Origin: Falsihalocynthiibacter sp042445055
GTDB taxonomy: Bacteria > Pseudomonadota > Alphaproteobacteria > Rhodobacterales > Rhodobacteraceae
Assembly: GCF_042445055.1 (NCBI RefSeq)
Contig: NZ_CP170339.1
Span: 1,054,001-1,118,000, forward strand
Direction: 5' to 3'
DNA: 64,000 nt
The position numbers and the translations under genes were made by a program. The notes beneath the pieces were generated by a model that saw only the letters and a list, made by a program, of their open reading frames with translations, ran no database searches and was not told the origin of the DNA. Positions 1-8,640 of this stretch are shown here, piece by piece. The first letter of the stretch is position 1. The number at the start of each line of letters is the position of its first letter.

Positions 1-1074
1 GGATTTGCTACACGGATCACGCGATGGCTTTCGCGCGGTATCTATCGGGTGCGGATTGCCTATCGTGACGAAAAGAGCATCGCGGAAATAGAGCCAAGCT
101 CGACCGTGGTCTACGTGATGAATCACCGCTCGAACATGGATTATTTCCTAGTGACCTACCTTGCAGCGGAGCGCACGGCGCTCTCTTATGCGGTTGGAGA
201 ATGGGCGCGCGTGTGGCCGCTTCAGGGACTTCTGCGGTTCATGGGGGCCTATTTTATAAGGCGGAAATCAAACAATGTCCTCTATCGTCGTGTGCTAGGG
301 CGCTATGTCCAGATGGCGACAGAAGCGGGCGTTGGGCAGGCCGTATTCCCAGAAGGGGGGCTTTCACTAACGGGCGAAGTTAAGCCGCCAAAGCTTGGAA
401 TCCTGAACTATGTGATCTCGGGATATCACGGCGACGAAGGCCGCGACGTGGTGTTTGTTCCCGTTGCTTTGAACTATGATCGCGTGCTTGAAGACCGAGT
501 GCTGATCGAAGCCGCGACGGCTGGTGGTCGAAAATTTCGATTTGGTCCGTTCAGTATGCTCGGCTTTGTGTTCCGCCAAATTCGCTTTTTCCTGACGGGT
601 AGATTCCACCGCTTCGGCTATGCAGCGGTGAGCTTTGGTTCGCCATTATCGCTTCGTGAATTTTCCAAGGACATGGATGTGCGCAGTTCCGAAGAACTGA
701 CCAAAAATGTTGGGCGAGAGCTTATGGCACGAGTTCGACAAGAGGTTCCCGTTCTGCCGGTTCCGTTGGTGGCTTACATTCTTTGCCGCGCGCAGGAGCC
801 TTTGGCGCGAGAAGAGGTAGAAGCTCAGCTCGTTCAGATCGTTGAAAAATTGCGCGATTGCAGCGCGCAAGTTCATTTGCCACGCGATAATACGAATTAT
901 GCAACGCAAGTCGGCTTGCGTATGTTGCTTCTGCGGCAATTTATTCGCGAAGATGATAGTGGTATGATAATTAACGAAAAATCGCGTGACTTGGTGGAGT
1001 ATTACGCCAAATCTATTGCGCATATTGTCGATGCTGAAATTGATGAGAGAGGGGATCGTCCAGAATTGAAATAG
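1..1074 (+). CDS. glycerol-3-phosphate acyltransferase (PlsB-like), 3' part
   Basis: Membrane-associated acyltransferase that probably acylates glycerol 3-phosphate (or the lyso-lipid) in phospholipid synthesis. The frame is open to the left edge, so the N-terminus lies outside the window; a GTG at 49 is only an internal candidate. Visible motifs are HRSNMD (block I, H and D catalytic, about residue 42 of the visible frame), a YFIRR block and FPEGG (block III, about residue 116), followed by VPVALNYD (block IV). The spacing and wording are PlsB-like rather than PlsC-like. As I recall, acyltransferases often sit upstream of ccr in Rhodobacterales. The family is confident; glycerol phosphate versus lysophosphatidate as substrate is not decided. 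Confidence 0.85.
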   Translation, partial: GFATRITRWLSRGIYRVRIAYRDEKSIAEIEPSSTVVYVMNHRSNMDYFLVTYLAAERTALSYAVGEWARVWPLQGLLRFMGAYFIRRKSNNVLYRRVLGRYVQMATEAGVGQAVFPEGGLSLTGEVKPPKLGILNYVISGYHGDEGRDVVFVPVALNYDRVLEDRVLIEAATAGGRKFRFGPFSMLGFVFRQIRFFLTGRFHRFGYAAVSFGSPLSLREFSKDMDVRSSEELTKNVGRELMARVRQEVPVLPVPLVAYILCRAQEPLAREEVEAQLVQIVEKLRDCSAQVHLPRDNTNYATQVGLRMLLLRQFIREDDSGMIINEKSRDLVEYYAKSIAHIVDAEIDERGDRPELK

Positions 1075-1183
1075 TAATTAAATTGCAAAAATATACTAAT
1101 TATTGTTGTAAAGTTACTTTCGAAATATTAGCCATAGGGTGAGACGCAGTGATTCTGCGCTGCAGAAACCAATGGAGGCCCCC

Positions 1184-2470
1184 ATGGCTCTGGATGTTGA
1201 GACTACCAAAACGCATTATGATGCACCCAAGCAGGAACTATATGAGGTTGGTCAAATGCCACCTCTGGGACATGTACCGTCCAAGATGTACGCGTGGGCG
1301 ATCCGCCGTGAGCGTCACGGTGAGCCCGATAAATCATTCCAGCTAGAGGTCGTAGAGACTCCAAAAATCGACAGCTACGAAGTGTTGGTTTTGGTGATGG
1401 CGGCTGGTGTGAACTATAACGGTGTTTGGGCGGGGCTTGGCGTTCCGATTAGCCCGTTTGACGTTCACAAGGCGGATTTTCACATAGCTGGCTCTGACGC
1501 ATCCGGAATTGTTTGGGCTGTTGGCGACAAAGTTACGCGCTGGAAAGTCGGAGATGAGGTTGTGATCCATTGCAACCAAGACGACGGCGACGACGAGGAA
1601 TGTAACGGCGGTGATCCGATGTTCTCGACCTCTCAGCGGATTTGGGGATATGAAACGCCTGACGGGAGCTTTGCTCAGTTTACGCGCGTGCAGGCGCAAC
1701 AACTCATGCCGCGTCCCAAGCATCTGACGTGGGAGGAGAGCGCTTGTTATACGCTTACACTTGCGACGGCGTATCGCATGCTCTTCGGGCATCACCCGCA
1801 CGAATTGAAGCCCGGACAGAACGTTCTGGTTTGGGGCGCGTCGGGCGGTTTGGGAAGCTATGCCATCCAACTTATTAACACTGCTGGCGCGAATGCAATT
1901 GCGGTCATCTCGGACGAGGATAAGCGCGATTTCGTGCTTGGGCTTGGTGCGAAGGGCGTTATCAACCGCAAGGATTTCAATTGCTGGGGACAACTACCGA
2001 CGGTTAATAGCCCAGAATATAAGGAATGGTTTGCCGAGGCGCGCAAGTTTGGCAAGGCGATCTGGGATATCACCGGCAAGGGTGTGAACGTCGATATGGT
2101 GTTCGAGCATCCGGGAGAGGCGACATTCCCTGTTTCGACATTCGTGTGCAAACGCGGTGGGATGATTGTGATCTGTGCGGGGACAACGGGATATAACCTG
2201 ACTATGGACGCGCGCTATGTCTGGATGAATCAGAAGCGCATTCAAGGCAGCCACTTTGCCCACCTCAAGCAGGCAGCGGCGGCAAACAAGTTGATGTGCG
2301 AACGCCGGCTTGATCCCTGCATGAGTGAGGTTTTCTCGTGGAAGGACATCCCACAGGCCCACCTCAAGATGCTCCGTAACGAGCATCAGCCCGGCAATAT
2401 GGCGGTTCTGGTGCAGGCTCCTCGGACTGGCCTGAAAACCTGGGAGGACACGCTCGAGGCGCAGCCCTAA
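1184..2470 (+). CDS. ccr: crotonyl-CoA carboxylase/reductase
   Basis: Cytosolic enzyme that reductively carboxylates crotonyl-CoA to (2S)-ethylmalonyl-CoA with NADPH and CO2, the signature step of the ethylmalonyl-CoA pathway for acetyl-CoA assimilation. The 428-residue protein is a zinc-independent medium-chain reductase and matches the Ccr sequences I know nearly end to end, including VNYNGVWAGLGVP (about 76-88), the acidic loop NQDDGDDEEC (131-140) and the NADPH-binding WGASGGLGSYA (217-227). The start is taken at the ATG giving MALDVE, which has TGGAGG five bases upstream. A GTG at 1139 in the same frame would add 15 residues unlike the family. It probably has its own AT-rich promoter in 1075-1183. 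Confidence 0.97.
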   Translation: MALDVETTKTHYDAPKQELYEVGQMPPLGHVPSKMYAWAIRRERHGEPDKSFQLEVVETPKIDSYEVLVLVMAAGVNYNGVWAGLGVPISPFDVHKADFHIAGSDASGIVWAVGDKVTRWKVGDEVVIHCNQDDGDDEECNGGDPMFSTSQRIWGYETPDGSFAQFTRVQAQQLMPRPKHLTWEESACYTLTLATAYRMLFGHHPHELKPGQNVLVWGASGGLGSYAIQLINTAGANAIAVISDEDKRDFVLGLGAKGVINRKDFNCWGQLPTVNSPEYKEWFAEARKFGKAIWDITGKGVNVDMVFEHPGEATFPVSTFVCKRGGMIVICAGTTGYNLTMDARYVWMNQKRIQGSHFAHLKQAAAANKLMCERRLDPCMSEVFSWKDIPQAHLKMLRNEHQPGNMAVLVQAPRTGLKTWEDTLEAQP

Positions 2471-2512
2471 TGCGAACGTAATGCTCGGAGAGCGTGTTAT
2501 ACGCTGGCAACC

Positions 2513-2528
2513 ATAGGGGCAGCCCTAT
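2513..2528. repeat. short inverted repeat before helicase gene
   Basis: ATAGGG-GCAG-CCCTAT is a perfect 6-bp inverted repeat ending 11 bases before the helicase ATG at 2540. A second small repeat, AGCGT-GTTAT-ACGCT, lies at 2491-2505. There is no U-tract, so it is not a standard terminator for ccr. It could be an operator or a translational hairpin, because the only AGGGG near the start lies inside it. Function is unknown. Confidence 0.4.
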
Positions 2529-2539
2529 AATGTTCGCTT

Positions 2540-4078
2540 ATGAACGTGCCGAGCATTACATATTCCGACGATCAGGCCGAAGCCTTTGATCGCGTTACAG
2601 AAGTTCTTCGCGAGGCTGGCGTCGATCTGGAAGATTCCATTTTGACGCCACTCAGCGAGGGCAAACAGAAAACACTCGCAGTTATCGGCAAAGCAGGCTC
2701 CGGCAAGACGCTCCTGCTGGCAGAGTTGTATAAGGCGCTTGAAAGCGCAGGCGTTGACGTTGTTTCCGGAGACTATGAAGGAAAAAAGCGAAAAACACGC
2801 CGCACATTGGCGATCCTTGCCCCCACCAACAAAGCGGCAAGCGTTCTGCGGAACAGAGGCGTTCCCGCGACCACGATCCACCGCATTCTATACACTCCCG
2901 TCTATGATCCTGAGTACGAGAAAATCGCCGAGTGGCTCGCGGGCGAAGGGGAGCGACCCGACATTGAGGGGCTAACGGATGCGGCGCTTGATCGTGCATT
3001 AGCGTTCTTTCAGACCAACAAGTCGGTCCCTGGTGCGCTGGCTGCGGCTGGGTTGCGTGGATCGGATTTTATCACAGGGTGGAAGCGGCGCGATGATCCG
3101 CTGGATATCGGGTTTATTGATGAAAGCTCGATGCTCGATGAAAAGCAGTACAACGATCTGCGCGAAATTTTCCCGACGTTGGTGCTGTTTGGTGATCCGG
3201 CACAGCTTGCGCCGGTTGGGCAGTCTGGTGAGATGATATTTGATCGCTTCAAAGGCCGCCAAAAGATGGTCCTTTCACGGGTTCATCGCCAGACCCAAGA
3301 TAACCCGATTTTGGATTTGGCGCATGCCTTGGCCGATGAATCCCTTACGTTCGAGGGGTTCGAACGTATGATTGAAGAAGCCGCAGCCAAGGACGACAGG
3401 GTTGTTATGGCACAGCGGGTTGAAAGCGATTTGATGGCGCGTTCGCCCGTTTTGGTGTGGCGCAATGCGACGCGGGTGAGACTCATACAAGCGTTTCGTG
3501 GAGCTTTTGGCGCGCCGGGGGATATGCTTTTGCCGGGGGAGCCGTTGATTTGCGACGGGATTGAACTTCCGATGAAGCACCGCAAGAAACGGATTGATCT
3601 AGAGGCGCGGGGGCTGATCAAAGGTGCGCAGGTTGTGTATCTTGGGGCAGGGCGCAAGGCTGGTTTTTCGCGGCTTCATGTCATTGGCGCCGAAGACCCC
3701 CAAGTGAGTGCCGCCTCGATCGTCAAAATCGAGTTTCCTGACGAAGAAGAGCCCTTCATCCCCTATGCAGCACGAATGGGGGCGACGTTTTTGCACGGAG
3801 CGGCCGTAACAATTCACAAGGCACAGGGCTCGCAGTGGGAGAATGTTCAGGTGTTTGCGCCTGATCTCTATGCTGCGGCGCGGATGGGACGAATTGAGGC
3901 TGGCCAGCCACTTTGGAAGCGCTTGGCATATGTCGCGATTACCCGCGCGGAAAAGCGGCTATTTTGGGTGGTGCGTAATCGATTGGCTCGTCCGAGCGGG
4001 CCACTTTCCACAGATGATTTGCAGGCGGCGCCTGTCGCCCTGAAGCTTGAGATTGAGAACGAGGAGAATGAGGCATGA
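2540..4078 (+). CDS. superfamily 1 ATP-dependent DNA helicase (RecD/Dda-like)
   Basis: Cytosolic ATP-driven DNA helicase, presumably for repair or recombination. The 512-residue protein has Walker A GKAGSGKT (50-57), Walker B FIDESSM (about 193), GDPAQLAPVG (motif III region), and the C-terminal UvrD_C_2-type motifs VTIHKAQGSQW (about 421) and YVAITRAEKRLFW (about 464-476). This set fits SF1B (RecD2/Dda-like) enzymes, but it is shorter than RecD2 and lacks an obvious N-terminal extension. The ATG has only a weak Shine-Dalgarno sequence, and an inverted repeat sits just upstream. Its stop overlaps the next start (ATGA at 4075-4078), so it is translationally coupled to the SDR gene. The precise role is not known. 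Confidence 0.85.
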   Translation: MNVPSITYSDDQAEAFDRVTEVLREAGVDLEDSILTPLSEGKQKTLAVIGKAGSGKTLLLAELYKALESAGVDVVSGDYEGKKRKTRRTLAILAPTNKAASVLRNRGVPATTIHRILYTPVYDPEYEKIAEWLAGEGERPDIEGLTDAALDRALAFFQTNKSVPGALAAAGLRGSDFITGWKRRDDPLDIGFIDESSMLDEKQYNDLREIFPTLVLFGDPAQLAPVGQSGEMIFDRFKGRQKMVLSRVHRQTQDNPILDLAHALADESLTFEGFERMIEEAAAKDDRVVMAQRVESDLMARSPVLVWRNATRVRLIQAFRGAFGAPGDMLLPGEPLICDGIELPMKHRKKRIDLEARGLIKGAQVVYLGAGRKAGFSRLHVIGAEDPQVSAASIVKIEFPDEEEPFIPYAARMGATFLHGAAVTIHKAQGSQWENVQVFAPDLYAAARMGRIEAGQPLWKRLAYVAITRAEKRLFWVVRNRLARPSGPLSTDDLQAAPVALKLEIENEENEA

Positions 4079-4800
4079 AGTCGATCATTGTTACGGGCGC
4101 GAGCGGCGGCTTGGGGGCCCTAACTGCGGAACTGTTCCTTAAGAATGGTTGGCGCGTTGGGATGATAGCACGCAGTCAAGACAAGCTAGAAGAGGTGGCC
4201 AATGGAGCCGAGAATGCCGTGCTGCTTCCTTGTGATGTGACGAATGAGGACCAAGTCGTCAATGCGTTTGATCAATTCGACGGGACACTGGACGTGTTGT
4301 TCAACAACGCTGGCAGTTTCGGTGTGGCAGCAACAATTGATGAGATCACGCTGAGCGAATGGCAGCGCGTGGTGGATGTGAACCTGACGGGAATGTTTCT
4401 GTGCGCACGGGCGGCCTTTGCTCGTATGCGCCATCAGAAACCACAAGGAGGGCGCATCATTAATAACGGCTCGATTTCGGCAACAACTCCGCGCCCTGGA
4501 TCGGTTTCGTATACCTCGACCAAGCATGCAATTTCGGGGATGACCAAAACGATCGCGCTCGACGGACGGCCGTTCAGCATCGCTTGCGGTCAGATCGATA
4601 TCGGCAATGCCGCCAGTGCCATGACCTCACAAATGTCGGGCGGTGTGCCGCAAGCGGACGGGTCGATTAAGCCAGAACCCGTTATGGCGGCAGATAACGT
4701 ATCGAGCACGGTTTTCCACATGGCGAACCTTCCGCTGGATGCGAACATCCTGAATGTCACCGTCATGGCGAGCGATATGCCCTTTGTCGGGCGTGGTTAG
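4075..4800 (+). CDS. short-chain dehydrogenase/reductase
   Basis: Classical SDR, an NAD(P)-dependent oxidoreductase of unknown substrate. The 241-residue protein has the Rossmann motif TGASGGLG (7-14), NNAG (77-80), a catalytic serine in NGSIS (about 133) and YTSTK (Tyr146, Lys150), so the catalytic set is complete. The ATG overlaps the helicase stop, placing both genes in one transcript. The gene ends on the minus-strand TIGR02186 gene, with the two stop codons overlapping at 4797-4800. The name cannot be made more specific from sequence alone. Confidence 0.9.
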   Translation: MKSIIVTGASGGLGALTAELFLKNGWRVGMIARSQDKLEEVANGAENAVLLPCDVTNEDQVVNAFDQFDGTLDVLFNNAGSFGVAATIDEITLSEWQRVVDVNLTGMFLCARAAFARMRHQKPQGGRIINNGSISATTPRPGSVSYTSTKHAISGMTKTIALDGRPFSIACGQIDIGNAASAMTSQMSGGVPQADGSIKPEPVMAADNVSSTVFHMANLPLDANILNVTVMASDMPFVGRG

Positions 4801-5558
4801 CTGCGCTTGTATCCGAAGACTGCGCTTGCTCCCCAGCCAGCCAAAATCGCGATGAAAAGCGAGAGTAGGCCGTAAACAAGTGGGGTTTCATACGCGAGGT
4901 TATAGAGCCAACGTTCAAGCCCTACTTTCTGCACCTGAATTTGCGTTTCATAGCTGTTGATGACCTCTCGGTCCCGCAGCAGCATGAAGCGCGTAAGGTA
5001 CGTGCCCTCGGTTAGGTTCGCGGGGAGCGCGATAGAAGTGCGAAACAAGGTGTCGTCCGCCAGCGCGACTTTGCCCTCGAGGTGCTGGTAAAGGCCGTTT
5101 TCCCTACGGATGCGGATCAATGCTTCGGTAAAGCGAGCAGAATCCGTGATAGACGCGGGCGCGCCGACAGAACGGATCGCCCTGTTTATGCTAACTTTAT
5201 GGCGAAGGTCTTCTGTGCTTGAGAGGATCGTTTTGAGCGGACCCGTTGTGGCCACCGCATAGAAGCTAGGCGCGGAATCGACCTCAACGGCATCGGTGTT
5301 CACCCAGATACCCGCGCGGTTGCTCTTGCGCCGCACCATGACGGGCGTCGAGGGGCCCGAGACCGTGATGATAACGTCAAGCGGTGTTTCGGTTGGGATC
5401 GGCGTCTCACGTTTCACCGCGCCAAAGATGAGGATTTCCGAGCCGTCGAAATTTGCCGTAATCGAAACGCGGTTCTGGCTTAGGCCAGCAACGACTTCTT
5501 CTTGTGCAGAAACCGCAGAAGCGAACAGCAGTCCGATTGTTAAGAACAAGCTCCGCAT
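4797..5558 (-). CDS. TIGR02186 family membrane-anchored protein
   Basis: Conserved alphaproteobacterial protein of unknown molecular function, recognisable as the TIGR02186 family. The 253 residues comprise a signal peptide (1-18, cut near AVSAQ), an extracytoplasmic beta-rich domain and one C-terminal membrane segment (about 228-248) with a short basic KRS tail, so it should be held in the inner membrane facing the periplasm. Its ATG overlaps the stop of the upstream TauE/SafE gene by one base (TAATG). That coupling suggests it is an accessory to the exporter; the idea is contextual only. Confidence 0.8.
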   Translation of the reverse strand: MRSLFLTIGLLFASAVSAQEEVVAGLSQNRVSITANFDGSEILIFGAVKRETPIPTETPLDVIITVSGPSTPVMVRRKSNRAGIWVNTDAVEVDSAPSFYAVATTGPLKTILSSTEDLRHKVSINRAIRSVGAPASITDSARFTEALIRIRRENGLYQHLEGKVALADDTLFRTSIALPANLTEGTYLTRFMLLRDREVINSYETQIQVQKVGLERWLYNLAYETPLVYGLLSLFIAILAGWGASAVFGYKRS

Positions 5559-6475
5559 TATTGCCCGCCAATGGTCGTAAGAGAGTAAAGTTCTTTGGGT
5601 TCTAGGATGAGGTCAAGTCCAAGTTTTCCACAGACAACCAGTACGAGGAGCGCAAGCAGAATGCGTAACTGCTCGGCCTTAAGTTTCACACCGATTTGCG
5701 TTCCATACTGTGCGCCGATCACGCCACCGATCAGCAGGAGTACGGCGAGAGGCATATCCACCGTATAGTTCGTTGTGGCATGAAGCAGTGTCGTCGCTGA
5801 GGTAACAAAAATGATCTGGAACAGCGATGTACCGATCACCACTTTGGTCGGCATTCCCAGTAGATAGATCATTGCCGGTACCATAATAAAGCCCCCGCCA
5901 ACGCCCATAATCGCGGCAAGTACCCCCACAAGGACACCGACAAGGAGCGGTGGGATGATGCTGATATAGAGGCCCGAAGTACGGAACTTCATTTTGATGG
6001 GAAGGTTATGAACCCAGTTGTGTCTGCGCCGCGTTGAGATCGGTCCGCCGTTGCGGGCACGCATGATGGCGCGCAGGCTTTCGACAAACATCAAGCCGCC
6101 GATAATCCCAAGGAACACAACGTAGGCGAGCGTCACAAGAAGATCGACCTGACCGATTGATTTGAGCGCGCTAAAGAGTTGGACCCCAAGGGCCGCCCCG
6201 ACGAGGCCGCCCGCAAGCAGCACCGTTCCCATTCGAAGATCAACGGTCTTGCGTTTCAGATGCGCCAACACCCCAGAGAACGAAGACGCTACGATCTGGG
6301 TTGCGCCCGTAGCAACCGCAACGGCGGGGGGGATGCCAATAAAAAACAAAAGGGGCGTCAACAAGAAGCCCCCTCCAACACCAAACATACCAGACAGAAT
6401 TCCAACAAGCCCACCCAGCCCCAAGAGGAGGAAAGCGTTGACCGACACTTCGGCGATTGGAAGGTAGATTTGCAT
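5558..6475 (-). CDS. sulfite exporter TauE/SafE family (TSUP) permease
   Basis: Inner-membrane transporter of the TauE/SafE (DUF81, TSUP) family, typically linked to export of sulfite, sulfoacetate or other organosulfur anions. The 305 residues form about eight or nine hydrophobic segments arranged as two homologous halves, each with the family glycine motif: GVGGGFLLTP near 32 and GVGGGFIMVP near 192. It is co-transcribed with the TIGR02186 gene, and the upstream flank carries inverted repeats (6511-6571). Substrate is not defined; sulfite export during organosulfur degradation is the usual guess in roseobacters. Confidence 0.88.
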   Translation of the reverse strand: MQIYLPIAEVSVNAFLLLGLGGLVGILSGMFGVGGGFLLTPLLFFIGIPPAVAVATGATQIVASSFSGVLAHLKRKTVDLRMGTVLLAGGLVGAALGVQLFSALKSIGQVDLLVTLAYVVFLGIIGGLMFVESLRAIMRARNGGPISTRRRHNWVHNLPIKMKFRTSGLYISIIPPLLVGVLVGVLAAIMGVGGGFIMVPAMIYLLGMPTKVVIGTSLFQIIFVTSATTLLHATTNYTVDMPLAVLLLIGGVIGAQYGTQIGVKLKAEQLRILLALLVLVVCGKLGLDLILEPKELYSLTTIGGQ

Positions 6476-6510
6476 GCGAGAATCCTAGCGTATCACGCGC
6501 CTTATAGTTG

Positions 6511-6542
6511 GTCGCAAGCAAGATGTTTAGCCTGCTTGCGAC
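6511..6542. repeat. perfect 10-bp stem-loop between ABC operon and tauE-like gene
   Basis: GTCGCAAGCA (6511-6520) and TGCTTGCGAC (6533-6542) are exact reverse complements with a 12-base loop. No U-tract follows on either strand. It lies 3' of the BMP ABC operon and 5' of the TauE gene on the minus strand. It may be a non-canonical terminator, an mRNA 3' stabiliser or an operator. Confidence 0.6.
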
Positions 6543-6558
6543 GGATCTAATTACCTAA

Positions 6559-6571
6559 TGCGATTATCGCA
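6559..6571. repeat. 13-base palindrome abutting the permease stop codon
   Basis: TGCGAT-T-ATCGCA is a perfect palindrome around one base. It lies two bases beyond the stop codon of the minus-strand permease at 6574. With the neighbouring 10-bp stem it forms two consecutive inverted repeats in under 65 bases. Function is not evident. Confidence 0.5.
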
Positions 6572-6573
6572 CA

Positions 6574-7539
6574 TTACTTTTCCTTAACGTATGGCTTCCC
6601 GCCTGCACGTGGAGGAATAGCTTTGCCCACAAACCCAGCGAGGATAATCACCGTTAGGATATAGGGTAGGGCATCAATGAACTGCGATGCAACGCTGACG
6701 CCCATGAAAGAGCGATTTTCCAAGTACGGTGCCGCCGCCGAGAGGAAGCCGAAGAGCAAACACGTGCCCATCGCCTGCCACGGGCGCCACTTCGCAAAGA
6801 TGAGTGCAGCAAGGGCAATATAGCCGCGACCCGCGGTCATATCCTTTACGAACCCTGCCGCGAAACTCGCCAGATATGCGCCCGCTAGGCCACATAGAAT
6901 ACCTGCGATAACAATCGCACTATACCGCAGACGCACAACTGAAACGCCAGCCGTATCCACCGCTCCTGGGTTCTCACCAGCCGCACGAAGGCGTAGGCCA
7001 AAACGCGTGCGATATAGAACGAACCATGTCAGCGGCACTGCGAGCAGCGCGACATATACCAGAATAGTATGACCTGATAGCAATTCCGAATAGATCGGGC
7101 CAAGGATCGGAACACCTTCGATTGCTTGGGCAAACGGAAACTCGATATTCTGGAAGCGAGCCTCTGGCGGCAAAGAGGGCGTGCGCCCGCCAAGCGAGAA
7201 CCATGCAGCGCCGACCACAATTGACAGGCCGGCAGCAAGGAAGTTTATCGCAACGCCAGAGATAAGTTGATCGCCACGGAAGGTGATCGAAGCAACTCCG
7301 TGCAGCAATGACAGCGCCATCGACGCTGCAATACCTGCAAGCATTCCAAGCCAGATCGACCCGGTTGCATATGCGACGCCGCCCGTAAGGAATGCTGCAC
7401 CGAGCATTTTACCCTCTAGGCCAATATCTACGATACCTGCGCGCTCGGAGTAGAGGCCGGCCAAACAAGCCAGCAAGAGCGGAGCGGCATAACGAAGCGT
7501 GGAATCCAAAATCGGGATAAGCGTGTTAAAGAATTCCAT
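6574..7539 (-). CDS. BMP-type ABC transporter permease (second)
   Basis: Inner-membrane permease of a BmpA-dependent ABC importer (nucleoside/purine type, related to NupQ/YufQ). The 321-residue protein is highly hydrophobic with about eight to ten membrane segments. It carries the conserved ERAGIVDIGLEGKM stretch near residue 32 and a GENPGAVDTAGVSV cytoplasmic loop that resembles the family's ATPase-contact region. It follows the first permease by three bases in a four-gene operon (10236-11225 binding protein, 8637 ATPase, 7543 and 6574 permeases). The role in import is confident; nucleoside as the cargo is inferred from family. Confidence 0.9.
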   Translation of the reverse strand: MEFFNTLIPILDSTLRYAAPLLLACLAGLYSERAGIVDIGLEGKMLGAAFLTGGVAYATGSIWLGMLAGIAASMALSLLHGVASITFRGDQLISGVAINFLAAGLSIVVGAAWFSLGGRTPSLPPEARFQNIEFPFAQAIEGVPILGPIYSELLSGHTILVYVALLAVPLTWFVLYRTRFGLRLRAAGENPGAVDTAGVSVVRLRYSAIVIAGILCGLAGAYLASFAAGFVKDMTAGRGYIALAALIFAKWRPWQAMGTCLLFGFLSAAAPYLENRSFMGVSVASQFIDALPYILTVIILAGFVGKAIPPRAGGKPYVKEK

Positions 7540-7542
7540 GGC

Positions 7543-8640
7543 TTAGGCCCTCTTCGACTTGTCGAGTTTAATGAAGATCCGATTGACCGGCCCACGGACC
7601 ATGTAATCGAGAGCGCCAGTCAACATAATCACAATCGCTTGGATCACAGTGACCATCTCGCGCGGGATGCCGTATTCAAATTGAAGCTCCGCACCACCTT
7701 GCCAGAGGAAACCAAACAGGATTGCCGCGAGGATCACGCCGACTGGGTGGTTGCGCCCCATGAGAGCCACAGCAATACCGATAAAGCCCGCACCTTCGAC
7801 GCTGTTGTGGATAAGGCGTTCTGCCTCGCCCATAACGTTGTTTACAGCCATGAGGCCAGCGAAGGCTCCGGAAATCAACATGGTGATAATCATGATCTTG
7901 GCGGGCGAGATACCAGCATAGGTCGAGGCGGATTCAGAGTGCCCGATGGCGCGTATCTGATAGCCAAGCCGCGTATGCCACATCAGCACCCAGAAGAACA
8001 AACAACAAAGAAGCGCAACAAGGAAACTAATATTCGCGGGCGCATGTTTTGAGAACTCGATCCCGAAAGGAGCGAGCATTTCATGGAACGTTGGCAAGTG
8101 CGCACCTTCTGGGAAGGACGCCGTTTCGGCCGCCATTTTGCCCTTAACCTTCATCGGTCCAGTCAAAAGATAACCCGTTAGCGCGGCCGCCATGAAGTTG
8201 AACATGATCGTCGTAATAACGATGTGGCTACCGCGTTTGGCCTGTAGGTAAGCAGGAATAAATGCCCAAGCGGCGCCAAACAAACCGCCGAAGATGATCG
8301 CAGCAGGAAGCGCAAGCGTCCAATGCGGCCAAGGGAGCGCAAGAAGGATTACCGCGACGCCCAAGCCACCAATTGTCGCCTGTCCTTCACCACCGATGTT
8401 GAACATGCGCGCATGAGAGGCGATGGCCATCGCAAGGCCGGTAAAGATAAAGTTCGTGGAGTAATAAAGCGTATAGCCAACTCCACGCGAACTCCCGAAG
8501 GAGCCGTTAATCATCGTTCCAAGGGCATCAAACGGGTTCGTGCCAATCGCGGCCAGAACACAGCCCGAGATCACAAACGCGATGAGGAGGTTGATGAATG
8601 GAATGAGGACGACGTCGGCCCATCTTGGCGTTTTGTTCAT
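7543..8640 (-). CDS. BMP-type ABC transporter permease (first)
   Basis: Inner-membrane permease partner (NupP/YufP-like) of the importer. The 365-residue protein has about nine or ten hydrophobic segments. Family-typical stretches include MFNIGGEGQ near residue 83, GAAWAFIPAYLQAKRG, and the loop IRAIGHSESASTYAGI, which corresponds to the coupling region of this permease class. Its start overlaps the ATPase stop (8637-8640, ATGA), which indicates translational coupling. Substrate specificity is set by the binding protein and cannot be read here. Confidence 0.9.
   Translation of the reverse strand: MNKTPRWADVVLIPFINLLIAFVISGCVLAAIGTNPFDALGTMINGSFGSSRGVGYTLYYSTNFIFTGLAMAIASHARMFNIGGEGQATIGGLGVAVILLALPWPHWTLALPAAIIFGGLFGAAWAFIPAYLQAKRGSHIVITTIMFNFMAAALTGYLLTGPMKVKGKMAAETASFPEGAHLPTFHEMLAPFGIEFSKHAPANISFLVALLCCLFFWVLMWHTRLGYQIRAIGHSESASTYAGISPAKIMIITMLISGAFAGLMAVNNVMGEAERLIHNSVEGAGFIGIAVALMGRNHPVGVILAAILFGFLWQGGAELQFEYGIPREMVTVIQAIVIMLTGALDYMVRGPVNRIFIKLDKSKRA

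Noticed and set aside
2531..2545. GTTC-N6-GAAC symmetry around the helicase start, considered as a LexA box
   Set aside because: The alphaproteobacterial LexA box is a direct GTTC-N7-GTTC repeat; orientation and spacing do not fit.
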